NCBI GenBank assembly: GCA_022009855.1
Contig: CP091727.1
Span: 2,604,001 to 2,668,000 of the forward strand
Direction of reading: 5' to 3'
Source: Lentisphaeria bacterium
GTDB lineage: Bacteria > Verrucomicrobiota > Lentisphaeria > Victivallales > Victivallaceae
Length of the DNA stretch: 64,000 nt
Shown: positions 18,939 to 29,919 of the stretch, one piece after another
How positions within the stretch are numbered: the stretch's first letter is position 1
Layout: each line of letters begins with the position of its first letter
Program-made: the position numbers and the translations under genes
The notes under the pieces: generated by a model
What the model was told of the DNA's origin: nothing
Database searches by the model: none
The model's input: the letters and a program-made list of their open reading frames with translations, nothing else

Positions 18939-20778
18939 ATGGCTTTTTCACTGAATTCCGGAGCACTGGTGCTCTATCATGGCAAGTTCGCGGCGGTGAC
19001 CGCGATCAACAAGGAGAAGATTGAAATCCGCATCGAGGGGGGCGCGGCCAAAAGTGTGCGTCCGAAGGATGTGGAGTTTCTCCATCGCGGTCCGGTATCG
19101 GTCCTGCCGCCGAAACTTCTGCCCGAGCCGGACTGCGCGGAACTGCTTGAACTTATGGAGGGGGGAGACGCTGCCCTTCCGGGAATTTCTTCTGCTCGCC
19201 TATTCCGCCGACACGCCGGAGGCGGCGGCGTCCGCCTGGGGGCTCATTTCGCGCAACATCTGGTTCCGGGGCTCTCCGGAAGAGGGGGTGACCGGCCGTC
19301 CACCGGAGGAGGTCGCTGCCGCGCTCGCCGCCCGGGATGCGAAGGCGGATGAGAAGGCCGCGCGTGAGGCGCTGCTCGAACGGATCCGTTCCGGCGCCGT
19401 CCTGCCGGAGGACCGGGTCAACCTGCGGGAGATCGAACAGGTCGCGCTGGGGAACGCGCCCTCCAGCCGGCTGTTGCGAGACCTCGGCATCGAGGCGACG
19501 CCGGAGAAGGCGCACCAGCTTCTGCTCCGCCTGGGGGTGTGGGATTTTCTGACTGACCCGTGGCCGTCCCGCGCGGGAATCGAATTGACCGAGCCGGATT
19601 GCACACTTGCTCCGCTCCCCGATGAGGAGCGGGTGGATCTGACCGCAATGACCGCGTACGCGATCGACGACGAGGGGAGTGATGATCCGGATGATGCGGT
19701 CAGTTTTGCCGACGGGCTGGTCTGGGTGCATGTCGCGGATCCCGCCGCCTCGGTGACGCCGGAGTGCGACGCGGACAACGAAGCCGCCGCGCGGCGAGAA
19801 TCTCTATCTGCCGGAGAAGGTGGTTCACATGTTGCCGCCGGAGGCGACGGAGCGGTTCGGGCTCGGACTTCAGCCGGTATCTCCGGCGCTCAGCTTCGGA
19901 ATCCGCATCGCGCCGGACGGCGCGGCGCATCTGGAGCAGATGGTGCTCTCCACGGTCCGGGTGGAACGGCTCATCTACCACTCTGCCGGGGAACGGTGGG
20001 AGGAGGAGCCCCTGAGTTCACTGCGGCGTGAGCTCGAGCGGTTCCGGGAGCGGCGCCGTGCCGACGGCGCACTCTTCATTCAGCTGCCGGAGGTCAAGCT
20101 TCGGGTGGTTGACGGCGCGGTGCAGATCACGCCCTGTTTCGTCACGCCGGAGCGGGAACTGGTCGCCAATGCGATGCTCGCCGCCGGGAGTGCCGTCGCC
20201 GGCTGGGCGGCGGAGCGGGAGATTCCGATGCCGTTCGTCGCGCAGGTGCCGCCGGAAGCGGAAATGGGCGGCGGTTCGATGGTGGAGATGTTCGCTCTGC
20301 GCCGCGCCTGTGCGCCGAGTACGGTGCAGTGTTCGCCGGGCCGTCACGCGGGGCTGGCGCTGGAGCCGTATGTGCGGGTCACGAGTCCGCTGCGGCGCTA
20401 CGCCGATCTGCTCGCCCACCAGCAGCTGCGCCGGGTGTTGAAAAAGAGGAGTTGCTTTCCGCGGACTGGCTGGAGAGCCGCCTTGTCCTCAGCGAGGCGG
20501 CCGCTCTGGAGCGCCGCCGCCTCGAACGGACGGTTAACGAATACTGGACTCTGGTCTATCTGGCGCAGCATCCGGAGTGGACGGGCCGGGCGGTACTGGT
20601 TGACCGGCAGGATGACCGGCTGACCTTTCTGGTGCCGGAGCTCGCCTACGAATACAAGAACCGGTTCGGCGGCCGGGTGAATCTCGGAGAGGAGCTGGAA
20701 GTGCGCCTTGCCGCGGTGGATCCCGCCGCGCTGATCGCCCGGATGCGGATTGAATCGCGTCCGGCACCGGCGGAATAG
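18939..20778 (+). CDS. RNase II/R-family 3'-5' exoribonuclease
   Basis: The reconstructed protein has about 612 residues. A small N-terminal barrel (SLNSGALVLYHGKFAAVTAIN) and a helical linker lead to the RNB domain. The catalytic carboxylate cluster reads AYAIDDEGSDDPDDAVSF, and the closing motif is YVRVTSPLRRYADLLAHQQL. RNB enzymes degrade RNA from the 3' end with Mg2+. The acidic motif is the variant seen in cyanobacterial, plastid and mitochondrial relatives, not the E. coli form. A short C-terminal region is consistent with a degenerate S1 domain. Three frame breaks (near 19160, 19795 and 20440) are repaired by one base each; an essential-type gene so disrupted argues for sequence error. 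Confidence 0.8.
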
Positions 20779-20804
20779 AACGGAAACGACCCGGAGGAGA
20801 GAGG

Positions 20805-21605
20805 ATGATGAAGTTTCTGCGCATCGGATTGTGGAGTGCGGCCTGTGCGGTGATGGCGGTGCTGCTGCTGACGACCGCAGTCGGCTGCATGGCGGACCAT
20901 TACATCTTTCAGCCGCCGCGTGGAAATCCTGCTTCGTCGCGGAAGATGGAGCTCCTGCCGGTGGAGGAGAAGATATCGATTGCGGTGTGCCATCTTCCGG
21001 CGCCGTCGGAGGAGGGGTTCACCATTCTCTACAGCCACGGCAATGCGGAGGATCTTTCCGGACTGCGCTACCGGCTGCCGCAGTTCCCGGCGCACGGTTA
21101 TGGAATCATCGCCTACGATTACGAGGGGTACGGCGCCAGCGGCGGTACTCCCTCTGAAGAAAATGTCTACCGCGACGCGGAACGGGTCTGGCGCTATCTT
21201 GTCGAGGAGAAGAAGATTCCGGCGGAGCGGATCGTTCTCTACGGGCGGAGTCTCGGCAGCGGTCCGTCCTGTTATCTTGCGGAACGGTTTCCGGCGGCGG
21301 CGCTGGTGCTGGAATCGCCGTTCACCAGTGCGTTTGCCGTGGCGGGAGTGGAGTGGCTGCCGGGGGATCGTTTCCCGAATCTCGACCGGATCGGGCGGGT
21401 GAAGTGTCCGGTGCTGATTTTCCACGGCGACCGTGACCGGGTGGTTCCGCCGGAGCACGGGAAAGCGCTGTACGAGGCGGCGCCGGGGCGCAAGCGGCTC
21501 TGTCCGGTTCCCGGCGCGGGGCACAACAATCTCACCGCCGTCGCCGGAGAGGCGTACTGGCGGGAGCTGGCAGCGTTCCTGAACGGGGAATTCGCAGAGG
21601 AGTGA
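20805..21605 (+). CDS. Alpha/beta hydrolase of the BEM46/ABHD17 type
   Basis: This intact protein has 266 residues. An N-terminal hydrophobic segment ends in TTAVGC, a plausible lipobox, so it is probably a lipoprotein or membrane-anchored. The hydrolase fold shows the oxyanion segment YSHGNAEDLSG, the nucleophile elbow GRSLGSG, the Asp in HGDRDRVV and the His in GAGHNN, a complete triad. It follows the exonuclease gene by 26 bases. The substrate is unknown; acyl-ester or peptide hydrolysis fits the family. No frame breaks. Confidence 0.85.
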   Translation: MMKFLRIGLWSAACAVMAVLLLTTAVGCMADHYIFQPPRGNPASSRKMELLPVEEKISIAVCHLPAPSEEGFTILYSHGNAEDLSGLRYRLPQFPAHGYGIIAYDYEGYGASGGTPSEENVYRDAERVWRYLVEEKKIPAERIVLYGRSLGSGPSCYLAERFPAAALVLESPFTSAFAVAGVEWLPGDRFPNLDRIGRVKCPVLIFHGDRDRVVPPEHGKALYEAAPGRKRLCPVPGAGHNNLTAVAGEAYWRELAAFLNGEFAEE

Positions 21606-21693
21606 AAACGCCGTAGCAGCAGAGGGTTTCTCCTGTGTGCATCGGTACTTTCTTGATCGATTGAAAAAAATCTGTTTTTTTTTGGCTCCACCA

Positions 21694-21722
21694 TTGAAAA
21701 AATTTAAAAGGAAGCTTATATT
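21694..21722 (+). promoter_or_regulatory. Sigma70-type promoter (locus C)
   Basis: TTGAAA (21694-21699) and TATATT (21717-21722) are 17 bases apart, 46 bases before the regulator start, in an AT-rich gap. Confidence 0.6.
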
Positions 21723-21767
21723 GCCCATAAAAACAAACATGTATTTTAATTTGTATGGAAATGGCGC

Positions 21768-22785
21768 ATGGCGGGGCGGAAAAATTTGTTTGAGCCGGTC
21801 GCGGAGAAGCTCATGCTGCAGATCAGGGAGGGGCGTCTTGCTCCCGGCGAGAAGATGCCCTCGGAGCATGAACTCTGTCGACACTATTCGCTGAGCCGTT
21901 CTTCCATCCGGAAAGTTCTGGACTATCTGGAGCAGCGCGGGCTGATCCGCCGGGAGCCCGGGGTCGGGAGCTTCGTCTGCGAAAAAGATGCCGGGCTGAA
22001 CAAGCCGCTGACGATCGGCATGACCAGGCTGCTTTTTTTCCTATGCGTCCCCCATCATTCCCTGGGTGCAGCGAGTTGCCGCGGCGCAGAATTGCCATCT
22101 CCTGCATGCGGATCCACATGAGTTGAACGAGGAGGGGGAACTGCCGTTTGACGCTTTTCTTTTTGTGGATGTCGGCGGCGTTTCCCTGGCGCGGCTCGCC
22201 GAACTTTCCCGGCGTGGATTCCCGATTGCTGTGCTGAACCGGGACTGGCCGGAAGTCGCCACTTTCCGGGTGGATTTCTACGAGGAGGCAAAGCGGGCGG
22301 TCCGCCTGCTTCAGCGGCTGGGGCTGAAAAAAATCGGTGCGATTGACGGAGAGCGTTTCGGCCGTTACGGCAACCAATGTCGCATGACGGGCTACGAAGA
22401 TGCGATTTCGGAGGGCGGCGGAAAACCGTTCAAACTGGTACGCGATTTTGACTCTCTTGCCGCAGTGGATTCCATCGCTGAATTCATCCGGGAGACGCGG
22501 CCGGACGCTCTGTTCCTGCCGCTCATCGGTGTGCTGGACTGGGTGCTTTTCGCCTGCAAACAGGCCGGACGTGTTCCCGGGCGCGATATTACGCTCTTCT
22601 GCTTCGACCGGCTGGAAGGCGAGATCTATGCCGACGCCGGAATCATTTATGCCGATATGCCCCTGGAAAAGATGGGCATGGATATGATGGAATATCTGAT
22701 TGCCAAAGTACGGGATCCCGGTCTGCCGCTGCCACACGCGGTTTATGACGTCCGTTTCGTGATCTATAATCAACTGCTGAAATGA
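21768..22785 (+). CDS. GntR/LacI-type hybrid regulator (locus C)
   Basis: The N-terminal 70 residues are a GntR winged helix (FEPVAEKLMLQIREGRLAPG, MPSEHELCRHYSLSRSSIRK, GVGSFV). The rest is a LacI-like sensor with VDVGGVSLARL, KKIGAIDGERFG and GRDITLFCFDRL. The frame breaks in the T run 22033-22039, which has one T too many, just after the linker. The stop codon overlaps the ATG of the pilin-like gene (22782-22785), so translation is coupled. It is probably the autoregulated sugar-responsive repressor of the regulator-pilin-glycosidase operon. No strong ribosome site precedes the ATG. Confidence 0.8.
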
Positions 22786-23546
22786 GGGAGAAGCACATGC
22801 GAGGAGATGAAAAACGGAGAGGTTTATTCACGTTAATCGAGCTTCTGATCGTGATTGCGATCATCGCAATTCTGGCAGGACTGCTTCTGCCCGCTCTGAA
22901 TTCCGCACGGATGCGGGCCAACTCCGTCACCTGCCTGAACCAGCTCAGACAGATCGGCACCGGGATGATCAACTACACCCGGGATTATCAGGATTACGTA
23001 CCGTTCTGCCGGCAGAAGTGGAACAATACCGCACAGTATATGGACAGCTGGATCGTGATGCTCTGGCCCTATGTCGGGAATTCAAGTTACGGCAATTTCT
23101 TTTCCGACCGGAAGACGATTTTTCTCTGTCCGGCGGCACCGCCGGAACAGGTGTATCAACATAGTTACCAGGATACGCTCTATTCGATTACCTCCTACGG
23201 CTGGAACACCTACTGCGGCTACTGGACGGATAATTCTCAATACAATGGTTTTCTCTCGGAGTCACGCATGGCGAAGAAGATCACCGCGAACAAACGTCCG
23301 AGCCGCGCCGTTGTCTGCGCCGATGGTCAAATGCAGAAGGATGACCAGAAAAATATGCTGACCGTCTACGATTACACGACCGCGCTGGACCGGCTTTCTC
23401 TGCGTCATCCGGGAGAGACCGATCAGGTGCTGTATGCCGACGGGCACGCCGGTGTCCTGCCGACGCTGCGATATGTTCCAAACAACAAAAAAGTGCGGGA
23501 AATATTTCTGTTTGAGAACATGGACGGAAGCCGGTACTGGCGTTAA
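22782..23546 (+). CDS. Pilin-like protein with H-x9-DG motif (locus C)
   Basis: This intact 254-residue protein has a 14-residue basic leader, then FTLIELLIVIAIIAILAGLL with Glu+5. The residue before Phe is Leu, with Gly one position earlier. The C-terminal domain ends with H-PGETDQVLY-ADGH, the family motif. An internal ATG at 22797 would give a 9-residue leader and has GAGAAG upstream, so it is an alternative start. It is translationally coupled to the regulator and followed after 15 bases by the glycosidase. The protein probably stays anchored in the inner membrane, with the globular domain outside. Confidence 0.88.
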   Translation: MREKHMRGDEKRRGLFTLIELLIVIAIIAILAGLLLPALNSARMRANSVTCLNQLRQIGTGMINYTRDYQDYVPFCRQKWNNTAQYMDSWIVMLWPYVGNSSYGNFFSDRKTIFLCPAAPPEQVYQHSYQDTLYSITSYGWNTYCGYWTDNSQYNGFLSESRMAKKITANKRPSRAVVCADGQMQKDDQKNMLTVYDYTTALDRLSLRHPGETDQVLYADGHAGVLPTLRYVPNNKKVREIFLFENMDGSRYWR

Positions 23547-23561
23547 TCGAAAAAAAGGTGG

Positions 23562-26500
23562 ATGATGAAAGTTTTCTTTGCAGCGGTCGTCTCTCTGGTG
23601 CTGATGAGTGCGGAGAGTGGAAATCTGATCTACAACGGCGGATTCGAGCTGGGCACCGACGGATTCGCACTGCACCGGATCGTCACCCGGAAGGACCGGC
23701 GGCATCTGCCGCTGGAGCTGGAGAAAGCCGATCCTGCACACGGGAACTGTTCCATTCGGATTCCCAATCCGGATGGGGACTATTTCGAGTTCTACGTCTC
23801 CTCGTTTGTGCTGAAACCCGACACGGTCTACACCTTCTCGATGACCGCGAAAACCGATGTTGCGGGCGGCGTTCCGGTGGAGGCGCTGATCCACGACATT
23901 CGGTGGAACATCAACCGTAAAACCTTTCAGGTCGGCGACCGCTATTCCCGGTACGGTTTCCGCTTCAAAACCGGCGCGGCGGGCGGCCCGAATGTGATCC
24001 GGATCTGGTCGTTTCAGCGGACCGATCCGGAGGGCGGATGGAAAGGGAATCTCTGGCTGGATGATCTTTCCGTTACGGAGGATGGAGGAAGTCCCGGAGC
24101 CGTCTATGCCGGGATTGCCGGCCGTCGCTACTGCTGGAACATTGCGGAAAAGGAGAAAGCACCGTTCCAGCTGAAACTCCAGAACGACACGGCGCAGGAA
24201 TACCGCGGCACCCTGAAGGTGAAAACCGTTTCGGAATATGACGGCAAAACCGTTCAGGAAGAGAGCGTGCCTGTCGCCCTGAAAGCAGGGGAAATCGCGG
24301 AGCTGCCGCTGCGCAGCCGGGTTGCTTCGAAGTACGGCAGTTACACGCTTGAAGTAAGCGGCGACGGAATCGTTTCCCGGAATCTGCCGTATGTGGTGAT
24401 CGGCAGCCTCGAGCGGAAATCGCGCGACTATGACCGGGATATCTGTGTCGGAATCAACGGCGGGGTGAAACTGACCAGCGGTTACACCAACCATAAGCTG
24501 ATTCTTCGGAACGGATATTTCTCCTCCAACACTTCCGTGGAGGAGCGGTTCGCGCTTCTGCGCGATGCCGGAATCCGGCTTGTTCGGCTGTGGGACAGCG
24601 GCCGTCTGCCGACCGACTGGGCGACGGCGGAACCGGTGAGGGGAGAATATGATTTCAGTTTTCTGGACTCCGTAACCGGACTTATGGAGAAATACGGGAT
24701 GGTTCCGGTGCATGTGCTCGGCGGCGAGCTGTTCCGGCAGCCGTATCTGAAGACGGGATACGCGCGGGAGAATCCTTTGCCTGCCTGGGCGCTGCCGCTG
24801 GCGGAACGTCCGGCGGAACATCCTCCTTACGCGATGCAGAAGCTGAAGGGATACATCGCTCTGCCGCCGATCGACTGCTGGAACGAGTACATGACCGCTC
24901 TGGCCCGGCATCTGAAGGGGAAACAAGCCTATTTCGAATTCACCAACGAACCCAATCTCTATGTCACGCCGGAGGTGTACAATCGTTATCTCAAGGCGAC
25001 GTGGGAGGGGCTGAAGGCGGGGGATGCAAACGCCCGGGTGGTTGGCTTCAGTGTCACTTCCGACTTCAAGGCGGACAGCAACAGCTGGCTCGAACAGGCG
25101 ATCAAAGCGGGTGGGCTCGCCTGGTGTGACATTCTCAGTTTTCATCCCTACAGCATGCGGGAACTGGGATCGCTGCTGCCGGCGGATGCGGCGATCCGGA
25201 CGATTTTCGATCTGCTGAAGAAAGCGGGCAGGGCGCTTCCTATCTGGAATACGGAACTTTACTATCTCTTTGATACTCCCGCATCGGGCGATCGGGCGCA
25301 GAAGGAGAAAAAGGTTGAGTATCTGCTGACCCGGTTTCTGCTGGATTGCGGGGAGAATGTCGCACAATCAATCTCCATTCAGGAGGATATGCTGTGGCGG
25401 GATTCGGGTTATCTCAATTACGTCGGCGAGTTGATTCCATCCACCTATTTTGTCGCCTGCAACACATTGGCCCGTCTGTTTGAAGGGGCGAAGGTGGTGG
25501 CGAAGCACCGTCTTCCGGCCGGCGTGATCTGCTACGTCTACCGCCGGGACGGAAAACTGATCGCCGCAGTCTGGAACTATGAGAAAAAAACAGGTGTGAC
25601 GCTGGATCTTTCCCGGTTTGATGTGATGGATCTCTTCGGGAACCCGGTTGCGCCGGGCCTGAAGAAGGTCGGGCCTGCTCCCTGGCTGTTGACGCAGGGA
25701 AAGAGGAGCGAGACGGAATTTCTCGCCGCCTGCGCCGCATTGAAGCCCCGTTTCGTCTTTCCGGTTCAGGTATCGGACCGGGGCCGGGTGATACAGGGAA
25801 ACGCAGTGATTGGACTTCACAATCATTCCGATGAGCTCCGCAATTGCTTCGTTGGCTTGAACGGCGGCGGCTACAGTGCGAAAGAACGCGTCGAACTCTC
25901 GCTGCAGCCGGGCGAGAGCAGGGCGGTTTCCATTCCGGTCCGCCGGATCGGCGAGGCGAAAAAAACGGCGCATGTGGTGATCTTTGACGGATCGACTTAC
26001 CGGGTGCCGCTTCTTCTCTCCGAGAGTTCTGCGCTGGCGAATGGCTCGACCCTGCAGCTTCGGTCTGCGGATGGCCGGCTTGCCGCCGAAGTGCGGGCGG
26101 AGGTGAGAGAAACGTTTCCAAGTGAGTGTGGAGGTTTGCGATTCGACCGATGCCGGTCCGAGCGGAACGCGGGAACCGTGGGAGAGCGATTCAGTGGAGC
26201 TCTTTCTCGATCCGATCCCGCTGGTGTTGGCGGAGCGTTCGGCGCAGCGTTACAATGCGGAGACGTCGCGCGTCTTTCTTTCGCCGCGTGACCCGAAGCC
26301 GTTTCGGATCTGGTCGCAGCAGCTGCGGGAGGAGGATTGCCGCTGGGAGATTGCCCCGACCGCTTCCGGATATTCCGTCCGCTTCGAATGCCCTGCGGAG
26401 GGACTTCCCTTCGGCTTCGGCATCAAAGTCAACGATGCGGAAAATTCCCGGAGCAAAGCGGTGCGCAGTGTCGCCTGGGGTGCGGAGGGAAAAGCCTATG

Positions 26501-27044
26501 CGGATCGATTCCAGTTCGGAATCATTCAGGAAACTCCGGCTGCAACCGCAAACCCAGCCGTCACCTCCCTGCTGACCGATGGTTCATTGGAAGCGGGAAA
26601 AATGGCGATGGATTGGAAGAAGAACTACTCTTCGGCGACCTATCCGGCGACGCTTGTGGAGAACCGGGATTTCTTCAACGGCATCCGCTGCATGAAGCTG
26701 ACTGCCTCTCCGGAAACTCTTCTTTCGGTAATTTCCGGGATCTTCCCGCCATGCCCGGGCAGAAATTAAAGCTTTCATTCTGGGCGAAAGGGGAGGGTAT
26801 ACGGGTTCTTGACTGCTGTATCGAGATCTGGAGTCCGGTGAAGCACCGGGGGGAACATCTCTATATCCGACGGAAGTTCAACCTCACGGATGACTGGAAG
26901 CCTTACGAACTCACACTTGCTGTGTCGGACGACGCGAAGCGTTATCCGGATGTTCTGGATAAGACTGCCCGGATCAAGTTCTGGCTGCCGAAGGAGAAGG
27001 GGGCGGTCTACTTGGACGATATTTCCGTACAGAGGCTTCCTTGA
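23562..27044 (+). CDS. Large secreted multi-domain clan GH-A glycosidase (locus C)
   Basis: The reconstructed protein has about 1,160 residues. Domains in order: signal peptide (1-18); CBM4/9-like jelly roll (about 20-175, NLIYNGGFELG to LWLDDLSV); a beta linker domain; a clan GH-A barrel (about 290-640) with acid/base Glu463 in FTNEPN and nucleophile Glu565 in IWNTELYY; a CBM9-like domain (SVELFLDPIP); and a second CBM4/9 domain ending GAVYLDDISVQRL. The architecture is like GH39 and related hemicellulases. Frame breaks near 26118 and 26755 affect only the C-terminal modules. AAGGTGG precedes the ATG. It is the last gene of its operon, closed by a strong terminator. It probably hydrolyses an extracellular plant or host glycan. 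Confidence 0.78.
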
Positions 27045-27056
27045 TGAGTGGATGCG

Positions 27057-27089
27057 GCGGTCCGGCATGAAGGAGCCGGACCGCTTTTT
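27057..27089 (+). terminator. Rho-independent terminator of locus C
   Basis: GCGGTCCGGC and GCCGGACCGC make a 10-bp stem with an 8-base loop, followed by five T, 12 bases after the glycosidase stop. Confidence 0.9.
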
Positions 27090-27245
27090 CCAGCCGTCCA
27101 ACCGGGATTTTATGTCACACCGGCAAGGGGCGCATCGGTGTTGCCCCGCCGCCCCGCCGGAAAGAGACGAACCCTTTGTGATGAGAGTTGGCCGGATTTT
27201 TCGTTGATGCGTGAAAATTGCGCACCTCTTCTTCCGGCAGGTTGC

Positions 27246-27304
27246 GGTTGCCCGCGATACGCCTTTACCAGCTGCCGCTTTACGAAGCGCAACGGCTGTT
27301 GAAG
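27246..27304. repeat. Dispersed 59-base repeat, copy 1
   Basis: About 80% of this segment matches 33364-33421. Both hold GGTTGCCCGCG at one end, the small hairpin CGCTT-TACG-AAGCG in the middle and TTGAAG at the other end. It lies in the gap 27090-27364 between convergent genes, which otherwise contains no recognisable gene. Confidence 0.55.
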
Positions 27305-27326
27305 GGAGATTCGGCTTGGAAGAGCC

Positions 27327-27353
27327 GCCGGGGAAGGCATGATGTTCCCCGGC
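27327..27353 (-). terminator. Candidate terminator hairpin of locus D
   Basis: GCCGGGGAA and TTCCCCGGC form a 9-bp stem, 12 bases after the minus-strand glycosidase stop. There is no clean T run, so it may be a stability hairpin instead. Confidence 0.45.
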
Positions 27354-27364
27354 TTCTCCGGCGT

Positions 27365-29825
27365 TTACGGGTGGTAGATGACGCGAAGGTTCCGAATCCA
27401 GAAGGTCTGTTGATTTACCAGAGGATTCAGGCCGATCCGGATCATTTTCGCCTTTTCCGGCTCCGGCAGTATCTCGTCGAACGACACCCGGCGTGTCTCC
27501 CACTCCGGCCCCGGATTGTGATACCAGATGTAGGTCGTTTTGCCATGCTGACGGGTCCAGTCATTGACCGCCATGAAGACGGCTTCGCGGGGGATGGAAG
27601 GTGTGGTCTTGATCTCGAAGACAACGGCCGCGGCATTGCGGAGCGTTTCGCCGCCGCGGAGGATGTATTCCGGATAGACCCAGCGGTCGCCGCGATCGCC
27701 GTGTACGGTGAACTTCCAGTCGAACCGGATTGCCTTCTCCGCAGGATCGAACCGGATCTCCATCGCTCCGGAACTGTTGGCTCGCCAGCGTTTCGGCTCC
27801 AGGATACCGGTGAACTCCCGGCTCGGGAAGCGGGAGAGCTTTCTCTCATACCGGTGGACCGGGATGATCAGCGGCGAAATCTTCTCCCGCTGAAACTGCC
27901 TTCGAAATGAAGTTCCCCGTTGATTCCCGCCGCATCGAGTTGCGGTGTGACGGTCAGCGGAATTTCCAGGCAGGACATCGGCGCAACGGTGACGGGAGAG
28001 GTCGGCAGCCCGGAACAGCGTGCGCCGCCAAGCGTCACCATGCCGGTTTCGGGCTGGTTGGAGAGATTCCAGATCTGCAACGTGACCCGTCCGGAATCCT
28101 GTTTCATATCGACCGAATCGCGCGTATTGGAAACGGTGAATTCTGATGAGAGGTCCGCACGCAGAATCACATGTTTTCGAATCGTCGTTTTCGGAACTCC
28201 CGTTCCGGCGGGTTTGCGAAACGGTTTTGCCGGAACAAGTCCAGTCATTCCGGTCAGGTATGCCGGATAGCGGGAGGCAGTCAGTTTGAGGCAGCCCTGT
28301 TTTGCCGCCACCCGGCTCGCGGCACCGTAGAGAGCGCGGACAAGATAACTGCCATCGGCTGCCGGAAGCTGGAATTGACGCTCATACCTGTTCTCCGGGT
28401 GAGGATGAAATTGATCATATGGTTTTGTGTCCAGCTCGCTTTCGCTCCAGAAGGCGACCGTCTGCGTTCCGTCCGGCTGTCGGTAGAGCCAGGCACGGAC
28501 GCCTGCCGGAGCCGAAAGTTCTCCCTGCAATGTCGCGTCGCCGAGCGTGTGGACGAGTGTGGCGAAGGCGTAGTAGGCGGGGCGGGCGGTGAAATCGCGA
28601 TTCAACAGCCCCCAGTCGCGCGCGCCTTCCGTGTAGGGCGAAAGGACAAAGAAGAAATTCCGGGAAACGCCCAGACTCTGCATGAGAATCTGGGATTTCG
28701 GCACGAATTCCGCAACCAGATTCTCCTGCTCCGGCGAATAGCAGAGAATGTTGGGGATGTAGCTTTTTTTCTGAGCAAGTCCGGGGGCGAGTGTGCCGTT
28801 CTCCGTCACCCAGATCGCTTTGCCGGGGATGCCGGATTCCGCGAGAAAACGGTGGAAGCCGTTGATTCGCTTCGCGTAGTCACACAGCGGCGCATAGACG
28901 TGAAAGTTTGCAACGTCGAAGTAGTGTATGGCGCCGTTTTTCATGACGACGCGAGAATAATTGCGCACCGGAAACGCACTGAACGAGCCGTGAAGAAGCA
29001 CCGCCTTCGGATTGCCGGCACGGTAGCCGAGCATGGCCGCCTTCAGCGCCGCCGCATAATCCCAGGCTCCCTCCATCGTATTGGCGACATCCTCCTCATT
29101 CCAGAACTCCCACCCTTCAATGGAGCCGCGGCCGCGTTCTGCGGCAATCCGGGCAAACCGGTAGGTTGCGGCAAGATCGTCCGGCAGATCGCGGTTCTTC
29201 CGTTTCGCCCATGCGGGCGCGCTGCTGTAAAAGGTGCAGACTTTCACCCCGCGTTTCCCGAGCTCCCAGGCGCTGGGGATATATTGGCGCCAGACGATCT
29301 TATCCGGAGTGGGATTCACTCCCGGCCAGCTCAGGCGGTCGCGGACCCAGCCGATGCCCGCCCGCCGGGCGGCTTCCGCCGCGAGATGAAATCCGGGGCC
29401 GGGGTGGCGGCTGTTCCGCAACTGGGCTCCGGCCAGCCAGCTCTGGGCGGAGTCTGCGGCGAAGATCATATCCGGATTGGGAGCTTTCTTTCGTTCCGGC
29501 ACGATTCCGAACGGGACGGCGCCGGTGTAGTTACTCCCCTCCAGCCGGATGGTGTAGAAATCCCGCGGCAGAGAGTCAACGGTCAGAACGCCCCGGCCAG
29601 CCTCCGGCCACTCGCCGGAACGCACCGGCGTGTTCCGGGAGTCGAGAATCCGGTAGCGGACCGGTTTGACATAATTTTTACGAAGGGAGAAGCTTGGCGA
29701 CTCCGATTCCAGATAGATTCCGGTAGTGTTTCCGATGACGATCGCGTCGCCGGAGTCGATCGGTTCGAACAAACGGCAGTGAAAAGCGGGAGAACAGCAA
29801 GCAGACTCAGTAGATTTCTTTTCAT
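27365..29825 (-). CDS. Secreted clan GH-A glycosidase (locus D)
   Basis: The reconstructed protein has about 820 residues. The true N-terminus is the signal peptide MKRNLLSLLAVLPLFTAV at 29825; a repair in the T run near 29770 joins it to PIDSGDAIVIGNTTG. A beta domain precedes the barrel. The barrel shows RAGIGWVRDRLSWPGVNP, the acid/base in GWEFWNEED and the nucleophile in IWVTENGTLAPG. The residue after the acid/base Glu is Glu, not the usual Pro. The C-terminus is a beta domain ending TFWIRNLRVIYHP, reached after a frame break near 27893. It follows the pilin-like gene by 94 bases that contain a strong hairpin, so its expression may be uncoupled from it. Confidence 0.75.
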
Positions 29826-29862
29826 GGTACAGAGAAATTTTTTTCAATACAGATTCAACAAC

Positions 29863-29911
29863 GGCCCGTCCTGCCGGAGCACGACGCTTCGGCGGAACGG
29901 GGCCTTTTTTT
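29863..29911 (+). other. Stem-loop between pilin-like and glycosidase genes
   Basis: GGCCCGT pairs with ACGGGGCC (one bulge), with an inner CCGGAGC/GCTTCGG stem, followed by seven T on the plus strand. The flanking genes are on the minus strand, so it is not their terminator. It could stop antisense transcription or mark an mRNA processing site. Confidence 0.55.
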
Positions 29912-29919
29912 CATATCGT

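Noticed and set aside
23262..25367. A 701-codon minus-strand open frame opposite the locus C glycosidase
   Set aside because: It overlaps two clear plus-strand genes, has no recognisable domain and crosses their boundary.
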